The translations under genes were made by a program, and so were the position numbers. The notes under the pieces were generated by a model. It saw only the letters and a program-made list of their open reading frames with translations. It did no database searches and had not been told where the DNA came from. From Streptomyces sp. CG4 (GTDB taxonomy: Bacteria > Actinomycetota > Actinomycetes > Streptomycetales > Streptomycetaceae), in the NCBI RefSeq assembly GCF_041080655.1, contig NZ_CP163525.1, positions 3,410,001 to 3,474,000 of the forward strand: a stretch of DNA of 64,000 nt. Reading direction: 5' to 3'. Below are positions 35,253-44,197 of the stretch, in pieces. How positions within the stretch are numbered: the first letter of the stretch is position 1; every line of letters starts with the position of its first letter.

Positions 35253-36365
35253 TCACACGCGCCGCCGGGCCTTCCGGGCCCGCCGTACGACGGCCGCGGC
35301 GCCCAGCAGGGCGACCGTCGCCCCGGCGGCACCCGCGGCCGTGGCGTCCTTGCGGCCGAGCCGCCGCCCGGCGACCGTGTGCCGCCCGGACACCTCTTCC
35401 AGCAGCTCCGCGAGCACCTCCTCGTTGGTCCACCGCGGCCGCCACCCGGCGTCGTGCAGCCGGCTCCCGCTGATCACCCAGGGGTACATCGTGTACGCCA
35501 GATCGCCCGCCGGGGACGGCGTGAGCCCGATCCGGTGCAGCCGGGCCGCCGCGCCCAGCGCGACCGCCGAGGGCAGCTCCATCCGCCGGATCCCGCTCAG
35601 CTCCTCGACCTCCTCCTGCTCCAGCCAGCCGTCGCAGCCCACCGCCAGCTCCCCGTCGACCTTCTCCAGGACGGCGTACTCCAGCGCACCGCACAGGTCC
35701 TCGACGTGGCAGAACTGCCACGCGGGCCGCGACCCGGCGACGACGAGCAGCCGCGGCGACTCGAAATACCGGGTCAGCGCCGTGTCCGTGCCGCCGACCA
35801 GCACCGCGGGCCGTACGACGGTGACGTTCAGCCCCGGATGCGCCCGCGGCGCCCGGCGCGCCAGCCGCTCGATCTCCAGCAGGTCCCCGACCCCGGTGGC
35901 CTCGGCGGTCGCTCGCAGCTCGGCGTCCTCCGCAAGGGGCAGCTCGTTGTCCGGCAGCGCGCCGTAGACCATCGCCGAGGTGCACAGCACGACCCGGTGC
36001 ACGCCGGCCGCCGCGGCGGCCGTGAGGACGGTCTGGGTCCCCCGGACGTTGTAAGCGGTGCGAGCCGCCGGATCGGTCTCCAGATCCAGGTCGAGCGCGA
36101 GGTGGACGACCACGTCGGCACCGCGCAGCTTGTCCGCGATGGCGGGGTCGCGCACGTCGAGGATGTGCCAGGTGGCGGCCGCGCACTCGCCGCGCCGCTC
36201 GTCGATGGCGACGACCTGCCTGATCTCCTCGGAGGCGGCGAGCCGCTCGGTGAGCAGGGCGCCGACCCCGTCGGCGGCGCCGGTGACCGCGACGACGGGT
36301 CCGCGCACGGCGGACGGGGTTGACGGGTTTCGCGCTGCGCGAACCTGTGGATCTGGGGAACTCAC
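35253..36365 (-). CDS. NAD-dependent epimerase/dehydratase-like SDR protein with membrane tail
   Basis: A 370-residue extended SDR. The Rossmann fold is at the N-terminus (AVTGAADGVGALLTERL), then VVHLALDLD and a YNVRGTQTVL segment. The active-site region reads LCTSAMVYGAL, with Tyr but lacking an obvious YxxxK, so dehydrogenase activity is uncertain. A hydrophobic stretch followed by a very basic C-terminus (VVRRARKARRRV) suggests a membrane-proximal tail. The GTG at 36365 has a GGAG sequence 8 bases upstream. It lies upstream of moaE on the same strand. Substrate unknown. Confidence 0.85.
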   Translation of the reverse strand: MSSPDPQVRAARNPSTPSAVRGPVVAVTGAADGVGALLTERLAASEEIRQVVAIDERRGECAAATWHILDVRDPAIADKLRGADVVVHLALDLDLETDPAARTAYNVRGTQTVLTAAAAAGVHRVVLCTSAMVYGALPDNELPLAEDAELRATAEATGVGDLLEIERLARRAPRAHPGLNVTVVRPAVLVGGTDTALTRYFESPRLLVVAGSRPAWQFCHVEDLCGALEYAVLEKVDGELAVGCDGWLEQEEVEELSGIRRMELPSAVALGAAARLHRIGLTPSPAGDLAYTMYPWVISGSRLHDAGWRPRWTNEEVLAELLEEVSGRHTVAGRRLGRKDATAAGAAGATVALLGAAAVVRRARKARRRV

Positions 36366-36556
36366 CGGGCGTCTCCAGCGGTTGTCTTCAATACGAGCGC
36401 GAGTGACGCGTACGTACCAGGTGCATCCATCCTGCCGCAGGCCTGCTGTGGGCGAAGCACCGAGGCCCGATCGGGTCCGGGTGTCTACGCTGGGTGGTGT
36501 TGTCGGGCAGCCGTGCCGCCGGAGAGAACCGGTGGCCTTACCAGCCGAGGATTCCC

Positions 36557-38017
36557 GTGAGTGACACCCCATTCGGTTTCGGCCTTCCGCCGGAGGAGCC
36601 GGAGGACGGCGACGAGGGCAAGAAGAAGGACCAGCAGAGCGGTGGTGGGCAGGGACAGGCCAACCCGTTCGGCTTCGGCGGCCTGCCTGGAGCCGGGGGC
36701 TTTGGCGGCCCCGGCGCCGACAATCCGCTCGCTGCCATGTTCGGTTCCCTGAACCCCACCGACCTGGGCGCCGCCTTCCAGCAGCTGGGCCAGATGCTCT
36801 CCTACGAGGGCGGTCCGGTGAACTGGGACATGGCCAAGCAGATCGCCCGCCAGACGGTCGCCCAGGGCGCCCCGGACGGCACGAAGGACGCCAGCGTGGG
36901 CCCGGCCGAGCGCAAGGCGGTCGAGGAGGCCGTCCGCCTGGCCGACCTGTGGCTGGACGACGCGACGTCCCTGCCGTCGGGCTCCGCCTCGGCGGTGGCC
37001 TGGTCCCGCGCGGAGTGGGTCGAGGCGACCCTGCCCGCCTGGCAGGAGCTGGTCGACCCGGTCGCCGAGCGGGTCGGCGCGGCCATGGGCGACGTCCTGC
37101 CGGAGGAGATGCAGGCCATGGCGGGCCCGCTGATCGGCATGATGCGCTCGATGGGCGGCGCCATGTTCGGCACGCAGATCGGGCAGGCCGTCGGCGTGCT
37201 CGCGGGCGAGGTCATCGGCTCGACCGACATCGGCCTGCCGCTCGGCCCGGCCGGCAAGGCCGCGCTGCTCCCGGCCAACGTGGAGGCCTTCGGCAAGGAC
37301 CTCGGCGTGCCCCAGGAGGAGGTGCGGCTCTACCTCGCCCTGCGCGAGGCGGCCCACCAGCGCCTCTTCGCACATGTGCCGTGGCTGCGCTCGCACCTGT
37401 TCGGCGCGGTCGACGGGTACGCGCGCGGGATCAAGGTCGACACGGCCAAGCTGGAGGACGTGGTCGGCCAGTTCGACCCGCAGAACCCCGAGCAGCTGCA
37501 GGACGCCCTTCAGCAGGGCATGTTCCAGCCGGAGGACACGCCCGAGCAGAAGGCCGCCCTGGCCCGTCTGGAGACCGCTCTGGCGCTCGTCGAGGGCTGG
37601 GTGGATGCGGTGGTCCACGCGGCCGCGAAGCCGCGTCTGGCGTCCGCCGACGCGCTGCGCGAGACCCTGCGCCGGCGCCGCGCGACCGGCGGCCCGGCGG
37701 AGCAGACGTTCGCCACGCTGATCGGCCTGGAGCTGCGCCCGCGCCGGCTGCGCGACGCCTCCCGCCTGTGGGCCTCGCTCACGGACGCGCGCGGTGTCGA
37801 CGGCCGGGACGGCCTGTGGGCCCACCCGGACATGCTGCCGACGGCCGGCGACCTGGACGACCCGGACGGCTTCGTCCACCGCGAGCAGCTGGACTTCTCC
37901 GAGCTGGACAAGATGCTCGGCGAGGCGGCGGACAAGCCGGACCTGCACAAGCCTGACCTGCACAAGCCCGACGTGCACAAGAAGGACGACGACGCCAAGG
38001 GCGACGACACCGAGTGA
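36557..38017 (+). CDS. Actinobacterial zinc-dependent metalloprotease/hydrolase (Zincin_2 type)
   Basis: A 486-residue protein of the actinobacterial family often labelled zinc-dependent metalloprotease or F420-associated hydrolase. The N-terminus is disordered and Gly/Phe-rich (NPFGFGGLPGAGGFGG). The zincin-like core has LREAAHQRLFAHVPWL followed about 80 residues on by LVEGWVDAVVHAAAKPRL, which provide candidate His/Glu ligands. The C-terminus ends in a short DLHKPDLHKPDVHKKD repeat that could bind metal. The start GTG at 36557 follows CGAGGA. The stop overlaps the next Nudix gene (GTGA). The mycobacterial orthologue sits in the same neighbourhood. Confidence 0.88.
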   Translation: MSDTPFGFGLPPEEPEDGDEGKKKDQQSGGGQGQANPFGFGGLPGAGGFGGPGADNPLAAMFGSLNPTDLGAAFQQLGQMLSYEGGPVNWDMAKQIARQTVAQGAPDGTKDASVGPAERKAVEEAVRLADLWLDDATSLPSGSASAVAWSRAEWVEATLPAWQELVDPVAERVGAAMGDVLPEEMQAMAGPLIGMMRSMGGAMFGTQIGQAVGVLAGEVIGSTDIGLPLGPAGKAALLPANVEAFGKDLGVPQEEVRLYLALREAAHQRLFAHVPWLRSHLFGAVDGYARGIKVDTAKLEDVVGQFDPQNPEQLQDALQQGMFQPEDTPEQKAALARLETALALVEGWVDAVVHAAAKPRLASADALRETLRRRRATGGPAEQTFATLIGLELRPRRLRDASRLWASLTDARGVDGRDGLWAHPDMLPTAGDLDDPDGFVHREQLDFSELDKMLGEAADKPDLHKPDLHKPDVHKKDDDAKGDDTE

Positions 38018-38529
38018 GCCTGTACGACGACGCGGTCCTCGTGCTGAAGGCCTACGAGGACCAGGAAGAGCTGCGCCAGTCCTACCTGGACCATCTGGCG
38101 GCCCACCCGGACGGCATGTGGAAGGCCTGCCACACGGGCCACGTCACCGCCAGCGGGCTGGTGATCGACCCCGAGCGCGACCGGGTGCTGCTCACGCTGC
38201 ACAGGAAGCTGCGGATGTGGCTGCAGATGGGCGGCCACTGCGAGCCGGGCGACGCCACGCTGGCACAGGCCGCCCTGCGGGAGGCGACCGAGGAGTCCGG
38301 TATCGCGGGCCTGACCCTGCTGTCCGGCGGGCCGGTCCGCCTGGACCGCCACCACACGCCCTGCGCCTGGCACCTGGACGTCCAGTACGCCGCCGTGGCG
38401 CCGGACGGGGCCGTGGAGGCGATCAGCGACGAGTCCCTCGACCTGCGCTGGTTCGCCTACGACGAGGTGGCCGACGTGGCGGACGAATCGGTCGTACGCC
38501 TGCTGGAGGCAACGCGCGCCAGGCTCTGA
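38014..38529 (+). CDS. Nudix hydrolase
   Basis: A 171-residue Nudix protein. The Nudix box is present in the form GGHCEPGD, seven to eight residues, then LREATEESGI; the REATEE core that binds divalent metal is intact, while the first Glu of the consensus is replaced or shifted by one residue. Substrates of Nudix enzymes are diphosphates linked to another moiety, and nothing here fixes the substrate. The GTG start overlaps the metalloprotease stop by four bases, so the pair is translationally coupled. A perfect hairpin terminator follows 35 bases after the stop. Confidence 0.93.
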   Translation: MSLYDDAVLVLKAYEDQEELRQSYLDHLAAHPDGMWKACHTGHVTASGLVIDPERDRVLLTLHRKLRMWLQMGGHCEPGDATLAQAALREATEESGIAGLTLLSGGPVRLDRHHTPCAWHLDVQYAAVAPDGAVEAISDESLDLRWFAYDEVADVADESVVRLLEATRARL

Positions 38530-38564
38530 CCGAGTCACCGGGCTCCGACCGAGCAGACCGAGTA

Positions 38565-38592
38565 AGGGGTGACCGTCCTCGCGGTCACCCCT
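38565..38592. terminator. Bidirectional terminator between Nudix and AIM24 genes
   Basis: AGGGGTGACCG (38565-38575) pairs perfectly with CGGTCACCCCT (38582-38592) around a six-base loop, between convergent stop codons. Confidence 0.9.
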
Positions 38593-38602
38593 CACCTGCG
38601 GC

Positions 38603-39358
38603 TCAGTTCCAGACGTTCCCCTGGTTCTGCGCGTGTGCCCCGTGCTGCCCCATGCCGAACTGGGCGGCGATGCCCTGGCCGATCACCGCGTTCTGCGGCG
38701 GCAGCAGCTCGCTGGGCTGGACGAGCGCGAAGCCGGTGCCCATGAAGCTCAGCTCCCAGCCCTCACCGGTGTTCCCGCGCCGGCGCCACACCCCGGAGGA
38801 GTGCGTCTGGGCCTGCATCTGCACGCGCAGCCCCGTGGACCAGGCGACGATCGCGTCCGCGTCGCAGTTGACGTACTTGTCGGGCGTGACCTGCATCAGC
38901 AGCGGCGCGCCCGAGGTCATCAGGGCGACCCGGCCGCGCCCGGTGATGTTCAGCTGGTACTTCCCGGAGCCGGAGATGCCGTAGAGGCTGTCGACGGCGA
39001 CGACCTCGTAGTGCAGCGAGGAGTCCATGGCGAGGACGTAGGAGCTGTCGACGGTCAGCCCGTCCTGCTCGACGTCCATGATGTGCACGTGCTGGGCGAG
39101 GTTGGCGAGATACACCGTGCCCTGCCCGTGACAGCGCATCAGGTCCAGGCCCTCGCCGGTGTACGCACGCGCGCGTGCCTGGTTGTTGCTGGTGTACTCG
39201 GCGTCGAACTCGACCAGGCCCTGATAGGCGACCATGGCGCCCTTGCGGGCCAGGATGTCGTCGTGGCCCTCCAGGACGACCCGGAGCAGCTGCGAGTTCT
39301 GCAGGCTCCAACGCTCCTGCGTCTGGAGGTCGTTGTGCGCGAAAAGCGGGCTCTGCAT
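38603..39358 (-). CDS. AIM24-family protein, paralogue C
   Basis: A 251-residue member of the AIM24/TRAP-like beta-roll family (DUF124). Typical segments are LLRVVLEGHDDILARKGAMVAYQG, the internal GEGLDLMRCHGQGTVYLANLAQ and IVAWSTGLRV. The C-terminus is Gln/Gly/His-rich. No enzymatic motif is known for the family; in yeast Aim24 affects mitochondrial MICOS assembly, and the bacterial role is unclear. It is last in an operon after two further AIM24-containing genes, spaced 17 bases. Confidence 0.92.
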   Translation of the reverse strand: MQSPLFAHNDLQTQERWSLQNSQLLRVVLEGHDDILARKGAMVAYQGLVEFDAEYTSNNQARARAYTGEGLDLMRCHGQGTVYLANLAQHVHIMDVEQDGLTVDSSYVLAMDSSLHYEVVAVDSLYGISGSGKYQLNITGRGRVALMTSGAPLLMQVTPDKYVNCDADAIVAWSTGLRVQMQAQTHSSGVWRRRGNTGEGWELSFMGTGFALVQPSELLPPQNAVIGQGIAAQFGMGQHGAHAQNQGNVWN

Positions 39359-39375
39359 GACTTACTGACTCCCCC

Positions 39376-40056
39376 TCAGCCCCGGACCCGGATGCGGTCG
39401 GTGCTGTCCTCGCTGGGCTGGACGACGACGATGCCCTGGCCGGAGAAGGCCATCTGGTAGGCCTCACCGCTGCCCCGGCCGATCAGCGACTGCGCCTTGA
39501 AGCTGCGCTTGCCCTTCACCTTCAGGTTCGGCGACCAGGCGACGAGCGCGTCCGGGTCGACGTACGTCTCGTCCTCGCCGCCGCCGCAGTCGACGACGAT
39601 CGGCGTGCCCCGGGAGGTCAGCGCGACCCAGCCCTGCCCGGAGATCTTCGTGTTCCACAGCCCCTGACCGGCGAACTTCGCCAGTCCCTTGACCCGTTCC
39701 ACGCCCCAGCTCAGATGCGCGTCGAAGGCGAGGAGATTGGTGGCGTTGACGGAGATGCCGTCGCCGTTGAGGTTGATGACGACGACGTTCGCGCCGTAGT
39801 CGGCGAGGTAGAGCAGGCCGTCGCCGGAGCACTTCATCAGCGGGGCGCCCTCGCCGGTGATCCAGTCGCGGGCGATCTGGCGGACGGCGGGCGGGTTGGG
39901 CTCGTACTGGATGAAGCCTTCGTAGGCGACCATCGAGCCCACGCGCGCGAGGAGGTCGTTTCCGGTCTGCATGGCCACCTTCAGCATGTGGTGGCCGTGG
40001 TTGTCCATGCGGGCGGTGACGGGTGCGGGGGCGTAGCCCGCGAGCGGCTGGTTCAT
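39376..40056 (-). CDS. AIM24-family protein, paralogue B
   Basis: A 226-residue AIM24-family protein with the same core as its neighbours (LKVAMQTGNDLLARVGSMVAYEG, GEGAPLMKCSGDGLLYLADYGANV, ALVAWSPNLKV). The ATG at 40056 lies 11 bases after the stop of the TerD-AIM24 fusion gene, so it is co-translated with it. The three paralogues have diverged, mainly in the loops and tails, which suggests different partners instead of simple dosage. Function unknown. Confidence 0.92.
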   Translation of the reverse strand: MNQPLAGYAPAPVTARMDNHGHHMLKVAMQTGNDLLARVGSMVAYEGFIQYEPNPPAVRQIARDWITGEGAPLMKCSGDGLLYLADYGANVVVINLNGDGISVNATNLLAFDAHLSWGVERVKGLAKFAGQGLWNTKISGQGWVALTSRGTPIVVDCGGGEDETYVDPDALVAWSPNLKVKGKRSFKAQSLIGRGSGEAYQMAFSGQGIVVVQPSEDSTDRIRVRG

Positions 40057-40067
40057 GACGGGCTCCC

Positions 40068-41825
40068 TCAGACCTCGTACGGCTGGACGACGATGAAGTT
40101 GCCGGGCGCGCCCCGGAACTGGAGGTTGACGCTCTCGCCGGTGTCGCCCGGGTAGGCGTTGCGGCGCATGCGGACCTGGCTGGAGACGATCACCTGGGAG
40201 GCGGCCGACCAGGCGACGACGGCGTTGCAGTCGGCGAAGGTGGTCGGTGTGACCGGCAGGACCACGGGCGTGCCGTGCGTCTTGAGGACGATCGTGCCGG
40301 TGCCCTGGAACTGCATGGTGAACAGCGCGCCGCCGGGGATGCCGTGGCCCTCGATGCGGCGGACCTCGTACTGCAGGCCCTCGTCGAAGGCGAGGACGTT
40401 CTCCGCGGACACGCAGATCGCGTCGCCCTGCAGCTCGACGGGGTGCAGTTGGGTGGCGTTCTCGGCGAGGAACACCTGGCCGTTGCCGGTGCAGCGCATC
40501 AACTGCATCTCCTGGCCGGTGGCGTGGCCCACGATCCGCCCGGCGAAACCAGCGCCCTTGTAGCCGAAGTCGACCTTGCCCTGGTAGAGCACCATGCTGC
40601 CCTGCCGGGCCAGCACGGGCTGTCCGCCGATGCCGAGGTCGACACGCATGAGCTTCTTGTTCTGCTGCGTCCAGCGCTGCCCGGTGGGCGTCTCCTTGTA
40701 CATCTGGAGCGCGCCGGCCACACCCGCACCGCCCTGCGGGGCGCCTTGTGGTACCCCGTAGCCGGCGGGCTGCTGGCCGGGGACCTGGCCGTAACCGGGC
40801 GGCATGGGCGCGGTGGGGTGGCCGCCGTAGGAGGGCGGCTGCTGACCGTAGCCCGGGGGCGTCGGCGCGGTGGGGTGGCCGCCGTACGGCTGCTGCTGGG
40901 GCGGCAGGCCGTAGGGCTGCTGCTGGGGGTGGCCGTACGGCTGCTGCGGCGGCTGGCCGTAGGGCGCGGGGGCCGGGGCGGGTGGGTGGACGGTGCCGCC
41001 GACGGGCGGGGTCAGGGGGGCGATGACCGTCGGCGCGGCATGCACGTTCGGGGCCGGAGCCGGCGCCGGGGGCGGGGTCTGACCGGGCGGGATGTGATTG
41101 GGCGACGTCTGGCCGGGCGGCGGTGTGAAGCCCTGCGGGGGCGTGCTGCCGGCGGGCGGTGTGAAGCCCTGGGCGGCGGCAGGTTGCGGCGCGGGGGCCG
41201 GGGCGGGCGCGGGAGTTGGTGCGGGTGTGGCCGGGGCGGCGAACGCGGGCGGGGCGAAGCCGGGGGCGGCGTCGGGCCGCGGCTGCGGGGGCTCCTCCTC
41301 CAGCACCTCGCCGCCGAAGTTCCTGAGCAGGGCCTCCAGACCGCCGTCGAAGCCCTGTCCGACGGCGGCGAACCGCCACACGTCCTTCAAGTAGATGTCA
41401 CCGAGCATCACGGCCCGCTCGGTGGAGAACTCCGCACCGTTGAACGAGTACCGCGCGACCTCCTCGCCGCCGGCCACGATGCGCAGATAGCCGGGGGCGA
41501 CCTGCGCCATCTGCCCGGCACCGTCGATGGTCGCCGTGAAGGACAACTTGCGGATGTGCGACGGGATCCGGTCCAGTGTGACCCGGAACGACTCCGTGTC
41601 GCCCGCCTGGGCACCCAGCAACTGGAGGGACTCCTCGGGCGACTTCGGCTGGTTGAAGAAGACGAAGTACCGGTCGTCCGAGAGGCGCTCGTCGGCGTCC
41701 AGCCCGAAGCAGCTGATGTCGAAGGTCAGCCCGGGGGCGGAGATCTGCACGCCTACGTACAGATCCGTGCCCGCCGTCAGGTCACTGATCCTGGCCTTGT
41801 GGCCGCGTTGGAATTCCCTGGCCAT
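40068..41825 (-). CDS. TerD domain - proline-rich linker - AIM24 fusion protein
   Basis: A 585-residue three-part protein. Residues 1 to about 170 are a TerD domain (RGHKARISDLTAGTDLYVGVQ, ADERLSDDRYFVFFNQPKSPE, ERAVMLGDIYLKDVWRFAAVGQG), a Ca2+-binding fold linked to tellurite and stress resistance. Residues 175-375 are a Pro/Gln/Tyr/Gly linker with PYG and HPTAP-type repeats. The C-terminal 200 residues are AIM24 (LMRVDLGIGGQPVLARQGSMVLYQG). It starts the three-gene operon. The fusion ties AIM24 to the Ter stress system, where membrane-associated complexes are suspected. Role inferred from domains only. Confidence 0.93.
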   Translation of the reverse strand: MAREFQRGHKARISDLTAGTDLYVGVQISAPGLTFDISCFGLDADERLSDDRYFVFFNQPKSPEESLQLLGAQAGDTESFRVTLDRIPSHIRKLSFTATIDGAGQMAQVAPGYLRIVAGGEEVARYSFNGAEFSTERAVMLGDIYLKDVWRFAAVGQGFDGGLEALLRNFGGEVLEEEPPQPRPDAAPGFAPPAFAAPATPAPTPAPAPAPAPQPAAAQGFTPPAGSTPPQGFTPPPGQTSPNHIPPGQTPPPAPAPAPNVHAAPTVIAPLTPPVGGTVHPPAPAPAPYGQPPQQPYGHPQQQPYGLPPQQQPYGGHPTAPTPPGYGQQPPSYGGHPTAPMPPGYGQVPGQQPAGYGVPQGAPQGGAGVAGALQMYKETPTGQRWTQQNKKLMRVDLGIGGQPVLARQGSMVLYQGKVDFGYKGAGFAGRIVGHATGQEMQLMRCTGNGQVFLAENATQLHPVELQGDAICVSAENVLAFDEGLQYEVRRIEGHGIPGGALFTMQFQGTGTIVLKTHGTPVVLPVTPTTFADCNAVVAWSAASQVIVSSQVRMRRNAYPGDTGESVNLQFRGAPGNFIVVQPYEV

Positions 41826-41954
41826 GCGTTACGACCGTCCCCCATCCCGAATGTGAGTGCGTCGCGCCAGGCTAACGGCTGGGACCGACATCGGACGCAG
41901 CCGGTACAGACCCGGTACACAACCGCGCCGGAAGGCGGACGGACGGCGTCCGGC

Positions 41955-42551
41955 TCACTCCCCGCGCGCTCCGGGCAGATGCGGCAACCGTTCCGCGGCG
42001 ACGACCCCTTCGAGGTACCCGCGGGCCCGCTCCGTGCGCGGGTACGCCTCCAGCAGCCGCCAGAAACCGGGCCCGTGACCGGGGACCAGCAGATGGGCCA
42101 GCTCATGGCAGAGGACGTAGTCGACGACGTACTCGGGCATCCCCTGCAGCCGGTGCGAGAGCCGGATGCTGCCCTCGGCCGGAGTGCACGAACCCCAGCG
42201 GGTGTTCTGGTTGGTGACCCAGCGCACGGAGGCGGGGCGCGCCCGGCCGTCGAAGTACTGCTCCGACAGCCGCTCGGCGCGCTCGGCCAGCTCGGCGTCC
42301 CCGAGCACCCGCTTGCTCTCCTGGGCGGCGAGTTTGTCGAGCATGACGGTGATCCAGCGCTGCTCCTCCGCCTTGGACATCCGGGCGGGGATCAGTACGA
42401 CGGTGCGATCGCCCTCGCGGTACGCGGAGACCGTCCGGCGGCGCCGGGAACTCCTGCGGACCTCGATCGCGCTCGCCCCCGAGCCGCCGGGCGGCTGGCT
42501 CGTCGTGCTGCGCTGTGGCTTTCCGGCGCGGTGCAGTGGGTCGGCGGGCAC
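41955..42551 (-). CDS. YgjP/WLM-type metallopeptidase domain protein (M48-like)
   Basis: A 198-residue predicted zinc metalloprotease of the DUF45/YgjP group. The motif VLCHELAHLLVPGHGPGFW has the HExxH pair and a downstream His, the third ligand. Just before it, NTRWGSCTPAEGSIRLSHRL is the family's other signature. The N-terminal 40 residues are basic and unordered. It starts with GTG at 42551, divergent from the ThiF-like gene across 413 bases, and is separated from the TerD-AIM24 operon by 129 bases on the same strand. Substrate unknown. Confidence 0.93.
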   Translation of the reverse strand: MPADPLHRAGKPQRSTTSQPPGGSGASAIEVRRSSRRRRTVSAYREGDRTVVLIPARMSKAEEQRWITVMLDKLAAQESKRVLGDAELAERAERLSEQYFDGRARPASVRWVTNQNTRWGSCTPAEGSIRLSHRLQGMPEYVVDYVLCHELAHLLVPGHGPGFWRLLEAYPRTERARGYLEGVVAAERLPHLPGARGE

Positions 42552-42964
42552 GCCCCGACGTTACCCGCTGGGCCCGGCCAAAGTCCCGGCTCCGGGAGGG
42601 TTCGATGCCGATCCCCCACCATGCGTTTGATTCCTATGATTCCTACGACTGATCCGCACATCCGGTTTACCGGGCTCCGCCCGACCGGGGTGCACGGCTC
42701 CGATCGGCCGGTTGGCGCGGTTCATTTTGGCCGGTTGACGCGGCCCATCTAGGGTGATTTGAGGGAGTTTATTCGCCCAACTTATATGACAAACACCCCT
42801 AGCCTGTGGATAACTCTCGGCGTCGAAGCGGCAGGCACGGCATGCTGGCAGACGTCGGCGGAGCGTGACCGGCTCCACCGGCGACGCGATGTTCCGCGGA
42901 TGCTTTCAACGGATTCGACGGAGCGGATTCAACGGAACGGATACGACGGATACGGGGGACAGTC
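42552..42964. other. Divergent intergenic region with repeats, before the ThiF-like gene
   Basis: No gene seen. It holds two copies of a 15-base direct repeat 23 bases apart (GGCCGGTTGGCGCGG at 42706-42720; GGCCGGTTGACGCGG at 42729-42743), a plausible promoter (TTTGAG at 42758-42763, 18 bases, TTATAT at 42782-42787), and TGTGGATAA at 42805-42813, a DnaA-box-like 9-mer. A short tandem array of GGATTC/GGATAC (42911, 42925, 42939, 42948) ends just before the start codon. Confidence 0.6.
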
Positions 42965-44197
42965 ATGCATCCGGTGATGAAGCCCGCGCTGCGGCGCGGC
43001 TGGCGTGACAGCGACACCGTGCAGTTCGGAATGACTCCGGCGCACGCGCTGACGCTGGGACCGATGGACCCGGCGACGCGCGGCTTCCTGGATCTGCTCA
43101 ACGGCACGCGCGGGCTGCCGCTGCTGCGCGAGGAGGGCCGCCGCATGGACCTGCAGGCCGGCCAAGTCGACACCCTGCTGGAGCAGCTGACGCGCGCCGG
43201 CCTGGTCGACGACGCGCGCGGCGGCGGACCCGCCGCGGACGCGCTGCGCGCGAAGGAGCACGTCCTACGACGGCTGCGCCCCGACCTCGCCGCGCTCTCC
43301 CTGACCACGTCCGAGCCGGGCGGCGCGCTCGCCCGGCTCGCCGCCCGCCGGGCACTGCGCGTGCGGGTGCACGGCGCGGGGCGGGTCGGCGCCGTGCTGG
43401 CGTCGGTGCTGTCGGGCGCCGGAGTCGGCGAGGTCGATGTGCGCGACACGGGACGCGTGGAGCCGTGGGACGTGGCTCCGGGCGGGCTGCCCGCCGAGTC
43501 GATCGGCGAGCGCCGGGACACGGCGGCGCGGGCCGCTGTGCGCCGCGCGGCACCCGACCGCGCACCACGCCACGCCCACTCCCCCGGATCCGGCGCCCAG
43601 GACGCCGGGCTCTCCCTGGTGATCCTCACTCCCCGGGACGATGTGACCGTGCACGCACCCGATCCGGCCGACGCCGAGCCGCTCATGGCCTCAGGAACGC
43701 CGCATCTGTACGCCGGTGTCGTCGAAGGCACCGGTGTCGTCGGTCCGCTGGTCCTGCCCGGTGAGTCGGGATGCGCGGGCTGTCTGCATCTCGACCGCGC
43801 GGACCGGGACCCGGCCTGGCCGCGGCTCGCCACCCAGTGGCGGTGCCCCGGAGCCCGCCGGACCGGGGCCTGCGATCTGACGCTGGCCACGACGGTCGCC
43901 GGACTGGCCGCAGCGCATGCGCTGGCCTTCCTCGACGGGCAGTCGCCGTCCAGCACGGGCACCCGCTGGGAGGTGTCCATGCCCGGACTGGGCTGGCATG
44001 CCCGACCGGTCCCGCCGCATCCGGCATGCGGGTGCGGAGCGGCGGAGAGAGGTGAAGCACCGGCTGAGAGAGGTAAAGCGGAGCACTCCTCAACCGACGG
44101 CGCACCGCGCGAGACAATGGCGGTGCAACGGCCGTCGACGAAGCGACGCAAGGCAGAAGCGGCGCGGCCGACTGGGACTTGGAGGGCGCATGTCTGA
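42965..44197 (+). CDS. ThiF/E1-like protein with N-terminal leader-binding-like module
   Basis: A 410-residue protein. Residues 1 to about 85 (KPALRRGWRDSDTVQFGM, LGPMDPATRGFLDLLNGTRG) resemble the small winged-helix module of actinobacterial TOMM leader-peptide-binding proteins. A Rossmann-type segment follows (VRVHGAGRVGAVLASVLSGAGV), as in ThiF/E1 enzymes, although the catalytic ATP-binding Arg and Asp are not clear. Two cysteine pairs, GCAGC and ACGCG, could bind zinc. The tail is Arg/Lys-rich. The stop lies 8 bases inside the next gene, the ABC1 kinase. Activity is unknown; a non-catalytic E1-like partner is possible. Confidence 0.78.
   Translation: MHPVMKPALRRGWRDSDTVQFGMTPAHALTLGPMDPATRGFLDLLNGTRGLPLLREEGRRMDLQAGQVDTLLEQLTRAGLVDDARGGGPAADALRAKEHVLRRLRPDLAALSLTTSEPGGALARLAARRALRVRVHGAGRVGAVLASVLSGAGVGEVDVRDTGRVEPWDVAPGGLPAESIGERRDTAARAAVRRAAPDRAPRHAHSPGSGAQDAGLSLVILTPRDDVTVHAPDPADAEPLMASGTPHLYAGVVEGTGVVGPLVLPGESGCAGCLHLDRADRDPAWPRLATQWRCPGARRTGACDLTLATTVAGLAAAHALAFLDGQSPSSTGTRWEVSMPGLGWHARPVPPHPACGCGAAERGEAPAERGKAEHSSTDGAPRETMAVQRPSTKRRKAEAARPTGTWRAHV

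Noticed and set aside
42805..42813. Replication origin at the TGTGGATAA site
   Set aside because: A single DnaA-like 9-mer without a cluster or neighbouring dnaA/dnaN is not an origin.
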